Notes: generated by a model not told the origin, from the sequence alone. A stretch of 64,000 nucleotides of DNA from Sphingomonas endophytica (GCF_014199415.1 NZ_JACIJN010000008.1:1-64000), one strand, 5' to 3'; shown: positions 37,649-46,939, counted from the stretch's first letter. Made by a program: numbers and translations.

Positions 37649-38038
37649 ATGATGGCCCGCGACCTTGGCACCGACACGAAGATTGGCCGGCTGGATCGCA
37701 TCGCGATGTGGCTGTCGGCAGCGTGCGTCGTCCATTGTCTGGCAACGGCGATCCTCGTCGCGGTGCTTTCCACGGCGGGCGGCATTCTCGGCAGCCCGTT
37801 GATCCACGAAACCGGGCTGGTGCTGGCGATCGCGCTGGGGTGCGTCGCGTTCGGGCGCGGGATCGTCGCGCACCGGCGCGTGCTGCCGACCGTGCTCGGC
37901 GGCACGGGACTGTCGCTGATGATGGCGGCGCTGGTCGTCGCGCATGCCGGCGGGCACCTTGTCGAATCGGCGTTGACGATCGTCGGGGTGGCGGTGCTGG
38001 CGGCGGGCCATGCGCTCAACCGGCACCCGCATCGCTGA
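37649..38038 (+). CDS. MerC-domain membrane protein
   Basis: About 129 residues with four membrane segments. WLSAACVVHCLATAILVAVL carries the Cys pair typical of MerC mercury transporters. In many alphaproteobacteria chromosomal MerC-like proteins are linked to zinc control, and here the promoter has a candidate Zur site and the zur-type gene follows after a small leftward gene. The frame starts GTG-ATG-ATG (37646-37652); 37649 is a compromise. Mercury transport is not implied, as no other mer gene is nearby. Confidence 0.8.
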   Translation: MMARDLGTDTKIGRLDRIAMWLSAACVVHCLATAILVAVLSTAGGILGSPLIHETGLVLAIALGCVAFGRGIVAHRRVLPTVLGGTGLSLMMAALVVAHAGGHLVESALTIVGVAVLAAGHALNRHPHR

Positions 38039-38094
38039 GACCGAGCGAGGTTCGGGGTTGCCGGGTCGTTCGTCATGCTGATCCGGAAGAGCGT

Positions 38095-38340
38095 TTTTTC
38101 GTCGACCCGGACCTGATCCGCGCTCCGCTTTTTCTCCGATCGAGGTTGGAAGCGAAATCCCCGATCGAGCCCGGGATGACGGAAGTGGCAGAGGCGGCGG
38201 TGAACCGTCGCCCTTGCGAAGGCGGGCGCTATGGCTGTCGCGTGCTGCGGATCGACTGACACGCGGGCATCGCTTCTTTGTCACCAGGCCGGACAAACGA
38301 CACAGGCATGGGCCCCTGCCTGCGCAGGGGCGACGGCGTC
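38095..38340. repeat. Two degenerate intergenic palindromic elements
   Basis: 38095-38182 is a worn copy of the element with CCGGAxxTGATCCG arms also seen at 47766, 52321 and 61218. 38312-38336 carries GCCCCTGCCTGCGCAGGGGC, a palindrome also present twice at 61355-61494. No coding sequence is seen here. Confidence 0.55.
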
Positions 38341-38344
38341 CGCG

Positions 38345-38590
38345 TCACATCGTGCTGCGCAGCATCTCGATCGTGACGCGGTCGGTGGCGTAGACGCCGG
38401 CCGCGGCGGCGATCTCCATCGCCTTTCGGCAAAGCATTCCGGCGTTGTGTTCATAGTTGGCCAGCGCCCGCGCCGCGGCGAGCGCGTGACTGCCGCCCGG
38501 GGCGATCGCCGCGACACCCGGCTCCGGCGCGTCGCCGTTGCCGTTGCCGTTGCCGGTGAGGATCAGCCGCACTTTCTTGTCATCGACCAA
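38345..38590 (-). CDS. Small conserved-looking hypothetical protein
   Basis: 81 residues from a TTG at 38590. After a Gly/Asn run (GNGNGNGD) the C-terminal part reads ALAAARALANYEHNAGMLCR and KAMEIAAAAGVYATDRVTIE. No known domain is recognised. It is divergent from the zur-type gene across 53 bases and may share its promoter region. Start uncertain. Confidence 0.5.
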   Translation of the reverse strand: MVDDKKVRLILTGNGNGNGDAPEPGVAAIAPGGSHALAAARALANYEHNAGMLCRKAMEIAAAAGVYATDRVTIEMLRSTM

Positions 38591-38643
38591 CCTCGATCCG
38601 CGCTCAACTTGCCGCGGGGCCGTGCGGCGCCTAAATCTCCGTC

Positions 38644-39138
38644 ATGGCGCGACATGCACATCACGAACCGCACGGCGACGATCTGCTCGCCGCGGCCAAG
38701 GCGACGCTGGAGCGCTCCGGCGAGCAATGGACCGCGATGCGCGCGAACGTCTATGCGGCGCTGTCCGGGTTCGCCAAGCCGGCCTCTGCCTATGACATCG
38801 CCGAAGCATTGTCGCGCAGCGAGGGGCGACGGATCGCAGCCAACAGCATCTATCGCATCCTCGACCTGTTCGTGGCCGCCAATCTCGCACTGCGCGTGGA
38901 GAGCGCCAACGCCTATGTCGCCAACGCGCATCCCGGTTGCCGCCACGATTGCATCTTCCTCGTCTGCGACGGTTGCGGAAACACTACCCACTTCGACGAC
39001 GATTCGCTGACCGGCGGGTTGCGCACCGCCGCCCGCGCGGCGGGGTTCGAGGCGGAGCGGCCGGTGATCGAGGTGCGCGGCCGCTGCGCCGACTGTGCCG
39101 CAGCGGCACGCACGCAAAGCGGGCAATCGACACACTGA
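38644..39138 (+). CDS. Fur-family metal regulator, Zur-like
   Basis: 164 residues. The winged helix ([59 protein letters not shown]) is followed by a metal domain with [17 protein letters not shown] and a C-terminal CADC. The two Cys pairs and His-rich N-terminus fit Zur, the zinc uptake regulator, better than Fur. Candidate binding sites lie by merC (1 kb upstream) and in the GTPase/ZnuD region. Ferric or peroxide sensing cannot be excluded from sequence alone. Confidence 0.85.
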   Translation: MARHAHHEPHGDDLLAAAKATLERSGEQWTAMRANVYAALSGFAKPASAYDIAEALSRSEGRRIAANSIYRILDLFVAANLALRVESANAYVANAHPGCRHDCIFLVCDGCGNTTHFDDDSLTGGLRTAARAAGFEAERPVIEVRGRCADCAAAARTQSGQSTH

Positions 39139-39161
39139 TCCTGCTCAGCTATTCGGGTCAG

Positions 39162-41081
39162 ATGGTTGAAGTACCGAACACGCCGTTGCTCGACACCGTC
39201 GATACGCCCGCCGATCTCCGCCGCCTGAAGCCGGAACAGCTGCGCCAGCTCGCCGACGAGCTGCGTCAGGAGACGATCTCGGCGGTCGGCGTGACCGGGG
39301 GCCATCTCGGCTCCGGGCTGGGCGTGGTCGAACTGACCGTCGCGATCCACTACGTCTTCGACACCCCGACCGACCGGCTGATCTGGGACGTCGGCCACCA
39401 ATGCTATCCGCACAAGATCCTGACGGGGCGGCGCGATCGGATCCGCACGCTGCGGCAGGGCGGAGGGCTGTCGGGTTTCACCAAGCGCAGCGAAAGCGAA
39501 TACGACCCGTTCGGCGCGGCGCACAGCTCGACCTCGATCTCCGCGGCACTGGGCTTCGCGACCGCCAGCAAGCTCGCCGACAAGCCCGGCAAGGGCATTG
39601 CGGTGATCGGCGACGGCGCGATGTCGGCGGGCATGGCCTATGAGGCGATGAACAACGCCGAGGCGGCGGGCAACCGGCTGGTCGTGATCCTCAACGACAA
39701 TGACATGTCGATCGCGCCGCCGGTCGGTGGCCTGTCGGCCTATCTGTCGCGAATGGTGTCGAGCCGCGAGTTCCTGGGCGTGCGCGAGATCATGAAGCGC
39801 GTCGCCAAGCGCTTGCCGCGCCGCTTCCAGTCCGCGGCGCGCAAGACCGACGAATATGCGCGCGGGATGACGATGGGCGGCACGCTCTTCGAGGAGCTGG
39901 GCTTCTATTATGTCGGCCCGATCGACGGCCATAACCTCGACCATCTGATCCCGGTGCTCGAGAATGTCCGCGACGCGGAGGAGGGGCCGATCCTCGTCCA
40001 TGTCGTGACCAAGAAGGGCAAGGGCTACGCTCCGGCCGAGAACGCCGCCGACAAATATCATGGCGTCCAGAAGTTCGACGTCATCACCGGCGCGCAGGCC
40101 AAGGCTCCGCCGGGGCCGCCGGCCTATCAGAACGTCTTTGGTGAAGCGCTGAGCAAGGCCGCGGACGTAGACGATCGGATCTGCGCGATCACCGCGGCGA
40201 TGCCGTCGGGCACCGGGCTCGACAAATTTGCCGCGACGCATCCCGAACGCTTCTTCGACGTCGGCATCGCCGAACAGCACGCCGTCACCTTCGCCGCCGG
40301 ACTGGCCGCGCAGGGGATGCGGCCGTTCTGCGCGATCTACTCGACGTTCCTGCAGCGCGCCTATGATCAGGTCGTCCACGACGTGGCGATCCAGAATCTG
40401 CCGGTGCGCTTCGCGATCGACCGCGCCGGGCTGGTCGGCGCGGACGGCGCGACCCATGCGGGCAGCTTCGACGTCACCTATCTGGCGACGCTTCCCAATT
40501 TCGTCGTGATGGCCGCCGCCGACGAGGCCGAGCTGGTCCATATGGTGCAGACCTGCGTCGAGCATGATTCGGGGCCGATCGCGGTCCGCTATCCGCGCGG
40601 CAACGGCACCGGCGTCGCGCTCCCCGAAACGCCCAAAGCGTTGGAGATCGGCAAGGGCCGGATCGTCCGTGAGGGCAAGAAGGTCGCGATCCTGTCGCTC
40701 GGCACGCGACTGACCGAGGCGCTCAAGGCCGCCGACACGCTCGACGCCAAGGGGCTGAGCACGACCGTCGCCGATCTGCGCTTCGCCAAGCCGCTCGACG
40801 AGGCGCTGATCCGCCGCCTGCTAACTACGCACGAGGTCGCGATCACGATCGAGGAGAATGCAGTCGGTGGGCTCGGCGCGCATGTGCTGACGTTGGCGTC
40901 GGACGAGGGACTGACCGACGCGGGCTTGCGCATCCGCACGATGCGGCTGCCCGATCTGTTTCAGGATCAGGACAAGCCCGAGCTGCAATATGCGCAGGCG
41001 CGGCTCGACGCCGATGCGATCGTCGACACGGTGCTCAAGGCGCTGCGCTACAACGAAGCGGGCGTCATCGCGCGCGCGTGA
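39162..41081 (+). CDS. dxs: 1-deoxy-D-xylulose-5-phosphate synthase
   Basis: 639 residues, the usual length. First enzyme of the non-mevalonate isoprenoid pathway and source of DXP for thiamine and pyridoxal phosphate. Seen are [33 protein letters not shown], the TPP motif [29 protein letters not shown], and [17 protein letters not shown] with the catalytic Glu. The ATG at 39162 fits the conserved N-terminus; the ribosome-binding site is weak. The stop overlaps the GTG of the next gene. thiE lies 2.6 kb downstream. Confidence 0.97.
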   Translation: MVEVPNTPLLDTVDTPADLRRLKPEQLRQLADELRQETISAVGVTGGHLGSGLGVVELTVAIHYVFDTPTDRLIWDVGHQCYPHKILTGRRDRIRTLRQGGGLSGFTKRSESEYDPFGAAHSSTSISAALGFATASKLADKPGKGIAVIGDGAMSAGMAYEAMNNAEAAGNRLVVILNDNDMSIAPPVGGLSAYLSRMVSSREFLGVREIMKRVAKRLPRRFQSAARKTDEYARGMTMGGTLFEELGFYYVGPIDGHNLDHLIPVLENVRDAEEGPILVHVVTKKGKGYAPAENAADKYHGVQKFDVITGAQAKAPPGPPAYQNVFGEALSKAADVDDRICAITAAMPSGTGLDKFAATHPERFFDVGIAEQHAVTFAAGLAAQGMRPFCAIYSTFLQRAYDQVVHDVAIQNLPVRFAIDRAGLVGADGATHAGSFDVTYLATLPNFVVMAAADEAELVHMVQTCVEHDSGPIAVRYPRGNGTGVALPETPKALEIGKGRIVREGKKVAILSLGTRLTEALKAADTLDAKGLSTTVADLRFAKPLDEALIRRLLTTHEVAITIEENAVGGLGAHVLTLASDEGLTDAGLRIRTMRLPDLFQDQDKPELQYAQARLDADAIVDTVLKALRYNEAGVIARA

Positions 41082-41464
41082 CCGGCTGGCAGAAGGTCGC
41101 CGCGCTGACGGCGTTCTACGTCATCGGCATGTTGTGGGTGAACTGGACGATGGTGCGGCGCGTCCGCGGCGCGGTCGCGGCGCGCGCGGCATGGACTGCC
41201 GACGACTTCGACGCGGTGTTCGCCGACCTCGATCCGCGCCTTGCTTCCGCGGTGCGCGCGGCGCTCGTGCCCTGGTACGGGGAGGGGGTGGTGCCGCGCC
41301 CCGAAGACACGCTCAGACGCTTCCTGAAGATGGACCGCGGCGAGATCGACGATTTCGTTGCCGACGCCGCCTTGCGCGCGGAGCTTCCGCCGCCCGGCCC
41401 GGCGCTGCCCGACCTGCCGGATGTGGCGGCGGTGGTCCGTTACCTTTCGTCATTGCGAGCGTAG
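41078..41464 (+). CDS. Hypothetical protein with one N-terminal membrane helix
   Basis: 128 residues from a GTG overlapping the dxs stop (GTGA). [20 protein letters not shown] is a membrane anchor. The rest is predicted soluble ([20 protein letters not shown] and [20 protein letters not shown]). No family recognised. The last five codons (SLRA-stop) lie inside a dispersed palindromic repeat, so the C-terminus was probably set by repeat insertion. Confidence 0.6.
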   Translation: MTGWQKVAALTAFYVIGMLWVNWTMVRRVRGAVAARAAWTADDFDAVFADLDPRLASAVRAALVPWYGEGVVPRPEDTLRRFLKMDRGEIDDFVADAALRAELPPPGPALPDLPDVAAVVRYLSSLRA

Positions 41465-41524
41465 CGAAGCAATCCAGGGCGTCCTGATCCGGCACTGGAT
41501 TGCTTCGCTACGCTCGCAATGACG
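41448..41524. repeat. REP-like palindromic repeat, copy 1
   Basis: A 77-base inverted repeat. Its outer arms CGTCATTGCGAGCGTAGCG and CGCTACGCTCGCAATGACG are perfectly complementary, continuing into AAGCAATCCAG/CTGGATTGCTT. The loop holds GGCGTCCTGATCCGGCA. Copies 2 and 3 are at 44375 and 56904. Confidence 0.9.
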
Positions 41525-41654
41525 CTTGCTTACGCCGTTCGTGCTGAGCCTGTCGAAGCACGTGCCCGGCACCCTGACTGTCGCAAAACCCGAGCCACGC
41601 GCCATAAACACCCCGACCATAAACCCGCTTGCGCAATCATCAGACAAGCCCTAC

Positions 41655-41670
41655 GTTGAACGTGTTAAAC
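41655..41670. promoter_or_regulatory. Candidate operator of the toxin-antitoxin operon
   Basis: GTTGAACGTGTTAAAC is an imperfect palindrome (12 of 16) ten bases before the antitoxin start and next to its ribosome-binding site. Autoregulation by the RHH antitoxin is the usual pattern. Confidence 0.4.
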
Positions 41671-41680
41671 GGAGGGGCAG

Positions 41681-41917
41681 GTGCTCGGCGTCAGGCTCGA
41701 TACGGAACTCGAAGAACGGCTCGCCAATGTCGCGCGCACGCAGGGGCGCAGCAAGAGCGATATCGCGCGTGAAGCCGTGCGCCGCTACGTCGAGCTGCAT
41801 GACGAGGCGTTCCGCCGCGAGGCGCGCCGCCAGTCGCAACGCGCCTCACGCCGCGATACGCAGGAGGATTACGCCTTCTGGGAACAGGCCGAGCGTGAGG
41901 ATGCGGCATGGCGGTGA
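41681..41917 (+). CDS. RHH-type antitoxin
   Basis: 78 residues from a GTG with GGAGGGGCAG upstream. MLGVRLDTELEERLANVART and QGRSKSDIAREAVRRYVELH form a ribbon-helix-helix DNA-binding head. The charged tail (EEDYAFWEQAEREDAAW-like) would wrap the toxin. It overlaps the MazF-like toxin gene by 10 bases. Confidence 0.85.
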   Translation: MLGVRLDTELEERLANVARTQGRSKSDIAREAVRRYVELHDEAFRREARRQSQRASRRDTQEDYAFWEQAEREDAAWR

Positions 41918-42258
41918 GTGACGCGCCCGAAATTCGCCACGGCGCGATCGTGCTGGTCGATGCGCCCGACGGCGCGAGCGGCGGCCCGCGCGCCTGCGTC
42001 GTGGTGCAGGCCGATCTGTTCAACGACAGCCACGCCACCGTCACGCTCTGCCCGCTGACGACCGTCGTCGGCGGCGAAGTGCTGTTCCGCGTCACGATCT
42101 CGCCGCAGGAGCATACCGGCCTCACCGTCGAATGCGAGGTGCAGGTCGACCGCATCACCAGCATCCGCCGTCATCGCATCGTCAAGGTGATCGGCCATGC
42201 CTCCGCAACCCGCATGGAGCAGGTCGATCAGGCGCTGCGCCGCTGGCTCGCTTTGTAA
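41908..42258 (+). CDS. MazF/PemK-family endoribonuclease toxin
   Basis: 116 residues. The MazF fold shows as IRHGAIVLVDAPDGASGGPR (N-terminal strand and GxRP-like turn), then ACVVVQADLFNDSHATVTLC, PLTT, and CEVQVDRITSIRRHRIVKVI. MazF toxins cut mRNA at short motifs when the antitoxin is lost. It lies between dxs and the aldolase gene, a spot that is otherwise all housekeeping. Confidence 0.87.
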   Translation: MAVSDAPEIRHGAIVLVDAPDGASGGPRACVVVQADLFNDSHATVTLCPLTTVVGGEVLFRVTISPQEHTGLTVECEVQVDRITSIRRHRIVKVIGHASATRMEQVDQALRRWLAL

Positions 42259-42280
42259 CGCAACAGGACAGGAAGAAACC

Positions 42281-43189
42281 ATGACCCCGATCGTGAAGTC
42301 GATTCTGGACAAGTACGAGGCCACCAGCCCGGCGGTGAAGGCCAATCTGGCGCGCATCCTGATGCACGGGAAGCTGGGCGGCACCGGCAAGCTCATCATC
42401 CTGCCGGTCGACCAGGGCTTCGAGCACGGCCCGGCGCGCAGCTTCGCGGTCAACCCGCCGGCCTATGACCCGCATTACCATTACCAGCTCGCGATCGACG
42501 CCGGTCTGTCGGCCTATGCCGCGCCGCTCGGCGCGCTGGAGGCGGGGGCGGACACGTTCGCGGGGCAGATCCCGACGATCCTCAAGGTCAACAGCTCGAA
42601 CAGCTGGGCGACGCAGATCGCGCAGGCGCAGACCGGCAGCGTCGAGGACGCGCTGCGGCTCGGCTGCGCCGCGATTGGCTTCACCATCTATCCGGGTGCC
42701 GACGACATCTTCGCGTCGATGGAGCAGATCCGCGCGCTGCGCGAGGAAGCCGCCGCGGCTGGCCTCGCGACGGTGATCTGGAGCTATCCGCGTGGCGGCA
42801 AGCTCAGCAAGGACGGGGAACTGGCGCTCGACGTCGGCGCATACGCCGCGCACATGGCGGCGCTGCTCGGCGCGCACATCATCAAGGTGAAGCTGCCCAG
42901 CGCGCACATCGAACAGCCAGAGGCGCAGAAGAGCTACGAAGGCACCGACTGGTCGAACCAGGCCGATCGCGTCCGCCACGTCGTCCAGTCGAGCTTTGCC
43001 GGGCGCCGGATCGTCGTCTTCTCGGGCGGCGCGGCCAAGGGCACCGACGCGGTCTATCAGGACGCGCGCGACATCATCGCGGGTGGTGGCAACGGCTCGA
43101 TCATCGGCCGCAACACCTTCCAGCGTGAGCGCGGCGAAGCGCTGGCGATGCTCGACAAATTGGTGTCGATCTACAAGGGCGAAGAATAA
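42281..43189 (+). CDS. Class I fructose-bisphosphate aldolase (DhnA/FbaB type)
   Basis: 302 residues starting at an ATG with AGGACAGGAAG upstream. A Schiff-base aldolase of the archaeal/DhnA type. LIILPVDQGFEHGPARSF, GCAAIGFTIYPGADDIF, HIIKVKLPSAHIEQ (catalytic Lys) and RIVVFSGGAAKGTDAVYQDA, then GGGNGSIIGRNTFQR (phosphate site) are seen. It cleaves fructose 1,6-bisphosphate in glycolysis or gluconeogenesis. Confidence 0.93.
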   Translation: MTPIVKSILDKYEATSPAVKANLARILMHGKLGGTGKLIILPVDQGFEHGPARSFAVNPPAYDPHYHYQLAIDAGLSAYAAPLGALEAGADTFAGQIPTILKVNSSNSWATQIAQAQTGSVEDALRLGCAAIGFTIYPGADDIFASMEQIRALREEAAAAGLATVIWSYPRGGKLSKDGELALDVGAYAAHMAALLGAHIIKVKLPSAHIEQPEAQKSYEGTDWSNQADRVRHVVQSSFAGRRIVVFSGGAAKGTDAVYQDARDIIAGGGNGSIIGRNTFQRERGEALAMLDKLVSIYKGEE

Positions 43190-43195
43190 GCGCCA

Positions 43196-43666
43196 ATGCG
43201 CGCCGCCTTCTCCTATCATCGCGCGATCGCGCCGATGATGTGGATGCTGGTGGCGCTGATGGCGGTCGAGATGCTGGTCGTCCACGCGCTGCTCGCCTTC
43301 TGGTGGCCGCGCGTGGCGCTGGTGCTGACCTTGGTGTCGCTCGGGACGATGGCGTGGCTGGTCCGCGCGATCCGCTCGTTCCGGCACCTGCCCGTGCTGA
43401 TCGACGGCGACCGGCTGGTGCTGCGCGCCGGCCGGTTGCGCAGCGTGACGGTGGAGCGTGCGCGCATCGTCGGGTTGCGGGCGACCGAATGGACCCACGC
43501 CGAGACGCGCGCACGCGAGGTGCTCAACCTCGCGCTTATCGCGTTTCCGAACGTCTGGATCGATCTCGCCGAGCCGTTGGCGATCGGTCGCCGCCGCATC
43601 GTCGCGGTCGCGCATCGCCTCGACGATCCGGCGGCGTTCGCTGCGGCGTTGTCCTCGCAGCCATAG
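43196..43666 (+). CDS. Hypothetical membrane protein with PH-like tail
   Basis: 156 residues. Two membrane helices (IAPMMWMLVALMAVEMLVVH and WWPRVALVLTLVSLGTMAWL) are followed by a soluble domain (LPVLIDGDRLVLRAGRLRSV, TVERARIVGL). It begins six bases after the aldolase stop and may be co-transcribed. The arrangement recalls small bacterial PH-domain membrane proteins, but no family was recognised with confidence. Confidence 0.7.
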   Translation: MRAAFSYHRAIAPMMWMLVALMAVEMLVVHALLAFWWPRVALVLTLVSLGTMAWLVRAIRSFRHLPVLIDGDRLVLRAGRLRSVTVERARIVGLRATEWTHAETRAREVLNLALIAFPNVWIDLAEPLAIGRRRIVAVAHRLDDPAAFAAALSSQP

Positions 43667-43684
43667 CCCGCTACGCGGACGCGC

Positions 43685-44365
43685 ATGACTGAAGACCCGC
43701 TCGGCCCGCTCGACCCCGATTTCGGCGCCAACTTCAAGCGTGACGATCGCCGTCCGCGCTGCCAGCTCTACCTGATCTCGCCGCTCGACGTGACCGGCGC
43801 TTTCCCGGATCGCCTCCGCAACGCGCTCGACGCCGGCCCGGTCGCCGCCTTTCAGTTCCGCGTGAAGGATGTCGACCAGCACAGCGCCGCGCGCCTCGCC
43901 GAGCCGCTCCAACGGATCTGCGCCGACCGCGAGGTCGCGTTCATCGTCAACGATTCGGTCAGCCTTGCCAAGCGCCTCGGCGCCGACGGCGTGCATCTCG
44001 GGCAGGAGGATGGCGACGCGCGCGAGGCGCGCGAGGCGCTCGGACCGGCGGTGCAGATCGGCGTCACCTGCCACGACAGCCGCCACCTTGCGATGGAAGC
44101 GGGCGAGGCGGGCGCTGACTATGTCGCGTTCGGCAGCTTCTATCCGACCAACACCAAGACGGTGAAGCACCATCCCGAGCCGGTGATCCTGTCGTGGTGG
44201 CACGCCTTGTTCGAGCTGCCCTCGGTCGCGATCGGCGGAATCACGCCGGACAATGCCGCGCCGCTGATCGCCGCCGGTGCCGACTTCATCGCCGCCAGCC
44301 ATGCAATATGGGGTGGGGACGAGGCGGCGGCGATCCGCGCCTTCGATGCGGTGTTGAAGGGATAA
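43685..44365 (+). CDS. thiE: Thiamine-phosphate synthase
   Basis: 226 residues. It joins HMP-PP and thiazole phosphate to make thiamine phosphate. QLYLISPLDV, AFQFRVKD, VAFIVNDSVSLAKRLGADGV, HLGQEDGDAREAREALG, GADYVAFGSFYPTNTK and SVAIGGITPDNAAPLIAAGA follow the family order. Substrate phosphate is bound by the last glycine-rich turn. A REP-like repeat follows at 10 bases. Confidence 0.93.
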   Translation: MTEDPLGPLDPDFGANFKRDDRRPRCQLYLISPLDVTGAFPDRLRNALDAGPVAAFQFRVKDVDQHSAARLAEPLQRICADREVAFIVNDSVSLAKRLGADGVHLGQEDGDAREAREALGPAVQIGVTCHDSRHLAMEAGEAGADYVAFGSFYPTNTKTVKHHPEPVILSWWHALFELPSVAIGGITPDNAAPLIAAGADFIAASHAIWGGDEAAAIRAFDAVLKG

Positions 44366-44374
44366 AGAACTTTT

Positions 44375-44451
44375 CGTCATTGCGAGCGTAGCGAAGCAAT
44401 CCAGGGCGTCCTGATGCAGAACTGGATTGCTTAGCTGCACTCGCGATGACG
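44375..44451. repeat. REP-like palindromic repeat, copy 2
   Basis: Same 77-base unit as at 41448, with five or six changes mostly in the right arm (TTAGCTGCACTCGCGATGACG instead of the perfect complement). The loop keeps GGCGTCCTGAT. Confidence 0.85.
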
Positions 44452-44516
44452 TTATGGGCCGCGGACCTCTACGGCCCAACATGCGTTGTTACGGCATCGA
44501 AATACGAGAGGTGCCC

Positions 44517-45518
44517 GTGAAGCGTATCGCCCCCGTCGTCTCCAGCATGCTGGCCCTGACGTTCACCGCCGCCGCCCCGGCGCAGCAGGGCGCGACCCCG
44601 CCGCTCGACCCGGCGGTGCTGCGGATGCAGGTCGTGCTCGACAAGCTCGGCTTCGGCCCCGGCGTGATCGACGGGCGCGGCGGACAATCGCTGACCAACG
44701 CGCTGAAAGGCTTTCAGGAAAGCCGCGGCCTGCGCGTGACCGGCAAGCCCGATGCCGCGACGCTCGACGCGCTGCGCCGCTTCGGCAACGTCCAGCCGAC
44801 CATGCAGGTGACGCTCGACGCTGCCGCGATGCGCGGGCCGTACGTGCCACAGATGCCGGACGATTATGCCGAAAAGGCGAAGCTGCCGGCAATGGCGTAC
44901 AGCCGCCCGCTCGAAAAGCTTGCCGAGCGGTTCCACACCACGCCCAAGGTGCTGGCCGAGCTGAACCCCGGCGTCACCACGATCGGGGTCGGCTCGAAGA
45001 TCACCGTGCCCAATTCCTTCCCGACCTCGCGCGCCTATCCCGCCGACGCGACGCCGCAATGGCGCGCGACGCTTGCCTCGCTCAACGTCGAGGCGGCGGT
45101 GCCGAAGGCCGCCAAGATCGTCGTCGACAAGTCGGACGGCATCCTGCGCGTCCTCGACGGCAACGGGCATCTGGTCGCGCAATATACCGCGACGATCGGC
45201 TCGTCGCGCGATCCGCTGCCGCTCGGCAACTGGAAGGTGCTGCACGTCTCGCCCAATCCCGACTGGAAGATGAACCCCAAAATCCTCAAGGGCGTGCCCG
45301 ACAGCAAGCAGGCGCAGATCATCCCGCCCGGCCCGAACAACCCGGTCGGCGTGGTGTGGATCGACCTCAGCAAGGAGCATTACGGCATCCATGGCACCAG
45401 CGAGCCGGAGCAGATCGGCCGCGCACAGTCGAACGGCTGCGTCCGCCTGACCAACTGGGATGCGGCGCGGGTAGCGTTGATGGTGAAGGGGGGAACCCCG
45501 GTGCTGTTCCAGGCCTGA
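44517..45518 (+). CDS. L,D-transpeptidase (YkuD) with peptidoglycan-binding domain
   Basis: 333 residues. GTG start with GAGAGG upstream and a signal peptide (ALTFTAAAPAQQ). A PG_binding_1 domain (LRMQVVLDKLGFGPGVIDGR, GFQESRGLRVTGKPDAATLD) is followed by a LysM-like segment (LAERFHTTPKVLAELNPGVT) and the YkuD domain with HGTSEPEQIGRAQSNGCVRL (active Cys). It makes 3-3 cross-links or anchors proteins in the periplasm. It is adjacent to an M23 peptidase, which suggests joint cell-wall remodelling. Confidence 0.93.
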   Translation: MKRIAPVVSSMLALTFTAAAPAQQGATPPLDPAVLRMQVVLDKLGFGPGVIDGRGGQSLTNALKGFQESRGLRVTGKPDAATLDALRRFGNVQPTMQVTLDAAAMRGPYVPQMPDDYAEKAKLPAMAYSRPLEKLAERFHTTPKVLAELNPGVTTIGVGSKITVPNSFPTSRAYPADATPQWRATLASLNVEAAVPKAAKIVVDKSDGILRVLDGNGHLVAQYTATIGSSRDPLPLGNWKVLHVSPNPDWKMNPKILKGVPDSKQAQIIPPGPNNPVGVVWIDLSKEHYGIHGTSEPEQIGRAQSNGCVRLTNWDAARVALMVKGGTPVLFQA

Positions 45519-45519
45519 C

Positions 45520-46107
45520 ATGACCAAGCTCGGCTGGTCGATCCTCGCGCTTATTCTGCTGCTCGGGGCCGGCTTCGCGTCGATGGTGTCGATCGGCGGG
45601 CGCGCGCCGGTCGCCGCGCCGACCCCGCTGCCGGCCGCGTCCGTACCGCCGGCGACGAGCGGCGGGCAGTTGCTGGTGCCGGTGGCCGGCGTCGCGCGCG
45701 ATGCCTTGGTCGATACCTTCGGCCAGCCGCGCGACGGTGGCGCGCGCCACCACGAAGCGATCGACATCATGGCGCCGCGCGGCACCGCGGTGCTCGCGGC
45801 CGCCGACGGGCGCATCGACAAATTGTTCGACAGCGTGGCGGGTGGTCGCACGATCTACATCCGCTCGCTCGACGGCGCGACCATGTATTATTACGCGCAT
45901 CTCGACGGTTACCGCGACGGCCTGACCGAGGGGCAGGTGATCCGGCGCGGCGAGCCGATCGCCATGGTCGGCGCGACCGGCAACGCCGACGCCGCCGCGC
46001 CGCACCTGCACTTCTCGGTGCTGCGCACCACGCCGGCCCAGGGCTGGTCAGAGGGGGAAGCGGTGGATCCCTTTCCGCTTCTTGCCGAACCGCGCGCCAA
46101 GCGCTAA
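45520..46107 (+). CDS. M23-family peptidase, membrane-anchored
   Basis: 195 residues, beginning one base after the transpeptidase stop. One N-terminal helix (ILALILLLGAGFASMVSIG) and a LytM domain with FGQPRDGGARHHEAIDIMAP (metal His and Asp), TMYYYAHLDG and HLHFSVL. It is likely to cut or regulate cutting of peptidoglycan peptides. All three zinc-site motifs are intact, so it should be an active enzyme rather than an EnvC-like activator. Confidence 0.9.
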   Translation: MTKLGWSILALILLLGAGFASMVSIGGRAPVAAPTPLPAASVPPATSGGQLLVPVAGVARDALVDTFGQPRDGGARHHEAIDIMAPRGTAVLAAADGRIDKLFDSVAGGRTIYIRSLDGATMYYYAHLDGYRDGLTEGQVIRRGEPIAMVGATGNADAAAPHLHFSVLRTTPAQGWSEGEAVDPFPLLAEPRAKR

Positions 46108-46173
46108 GCCGCCGCGATCGGCGCCCGCGGATCACCGCCGGCGCCGCGGCTCTTTTTACACAGGCGAAGCCCC

Positions 46174-46737
46174 ATGAAGATCAGCGGCGTGGACATCCGT
46201 CCCGGCAACATCATCGAGTACGAAGGCGGTATCTGGCGCGCGGTCAAGATCCAGCACACGCAGCCCGGCAAGGGCGGCGCGTACATGCAGGTCGAGCTGA
46301 AGAACCTGCGCGACGGCCGCAAGAACAACGTCCGCTTCCGCTCCGCCGAGACGGTCGAGCGCGTGCGCCTCGACACCAAGGACTTCCAGTTCCTGTTCGC
46401 CGAGGGCGACGGGCTGGTCTTCATGGACAAGGAAACCTACGAGCAGGTGACGTTGCCGCGCGACCTGCTCGGCGACGCCGCCGCCTTCCTGCAGGACGGC
46501 ATGGACGTCGTCATGGAGCTCCATGACGAAGAGCCGATCAGCGTACAGCTGCCCGACACGATCGAGGCGACGATCGTCGAAGCCGACGCCGTGGTGAAGG
46601 GGCAGACCGCCTCGTCGAGCTACAAGCCCGCGATCCTCGATAATGGCGTGCGCGTGATGGTGCCGCCGCATATCGCCGCCGGCGTGCGGATCGTCGTGGA
46701 CGTGTACGAGCAAACCTACGTTCGCCGCGCCGACTGA
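46174..46737 (+). CDS. efp: Translation elongation factor P
   Basis: 187 residues. It relieves ribosome stalling at polyproline. [40 protein letters not shown] (the modified residue would be Lys of PGKGGA) and the C-terminal S1-like domain ([34 protein letters not shown]) are intact. No modification gene (epmA/epmB) is in view. Confidence 0.96.
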   Translation: MKISGVDIRPGNIIEYEGGIWRAVKIQHTQPGKGGAYMQVELKNLRDGRKNNVRFRSAETVERVRLDTKDFQFLFAEGDGLVFMDKETYEQVTLPRDLLGDAAAFLQDGMDVVMELHDEEPISVQLPDTIEATIVEADAVVKGQTASSSYKPAILDNGVRVMVPPHIAAGVRIVVDVYEQTYVRRAD

Positions 46738-46744
46738 ACTTATC

Positions 46745-46932
46745 CCCCCTCCCATTCAAGGGAGGGGCCGGGGGTGGGTGGCGTGCTCGCGATACGACAG
46801 CCGCACCCAAAGCGGAAACCGTACCACCCGGACATGACCCACCCATCATTGGGTAATCCATGCCCCGCATGGATTAGAAATGCCGGAGGCATTTCGACCC
46901 GATTATCCCTCCCTTGAAAGGGAGGGGGGAGT
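46745..46932. repeat. Intergenic palindromic element between efp and suhB
   Basis: CCCCCCTCCCATTCAAGGGA at the left pairs with CCCTCCCTTGAAAGGGAGGG at the right, with smaller palindromes inside (AATCCATGCCCCGCATGGATT, AATGCCGGAGGCATT). Its right end supplies GGAGGGGGGAG, the ribosome-binding site of suhB. Confidence 0.75.
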
Positions 46933-46939
46933 TAGACAA

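Noticed and set aside
37649..38038. A mercury-resistance operon around merC
   Set aside because: No merR, merA, merT or merP is near; the context points to zinc regulation.
36007..38259. A 750-codon frame antisense to recJ
   Set aside because: Low-complexity Arg/Asp/Ala translation, typical of a shadow.
42182..44482. A 766-codon minus-strand frame across the aldolase and thiE genes
   Set aside because: It spans three well-supported plus-strand genes and a REP-like repeat, and has no recognisable domain.
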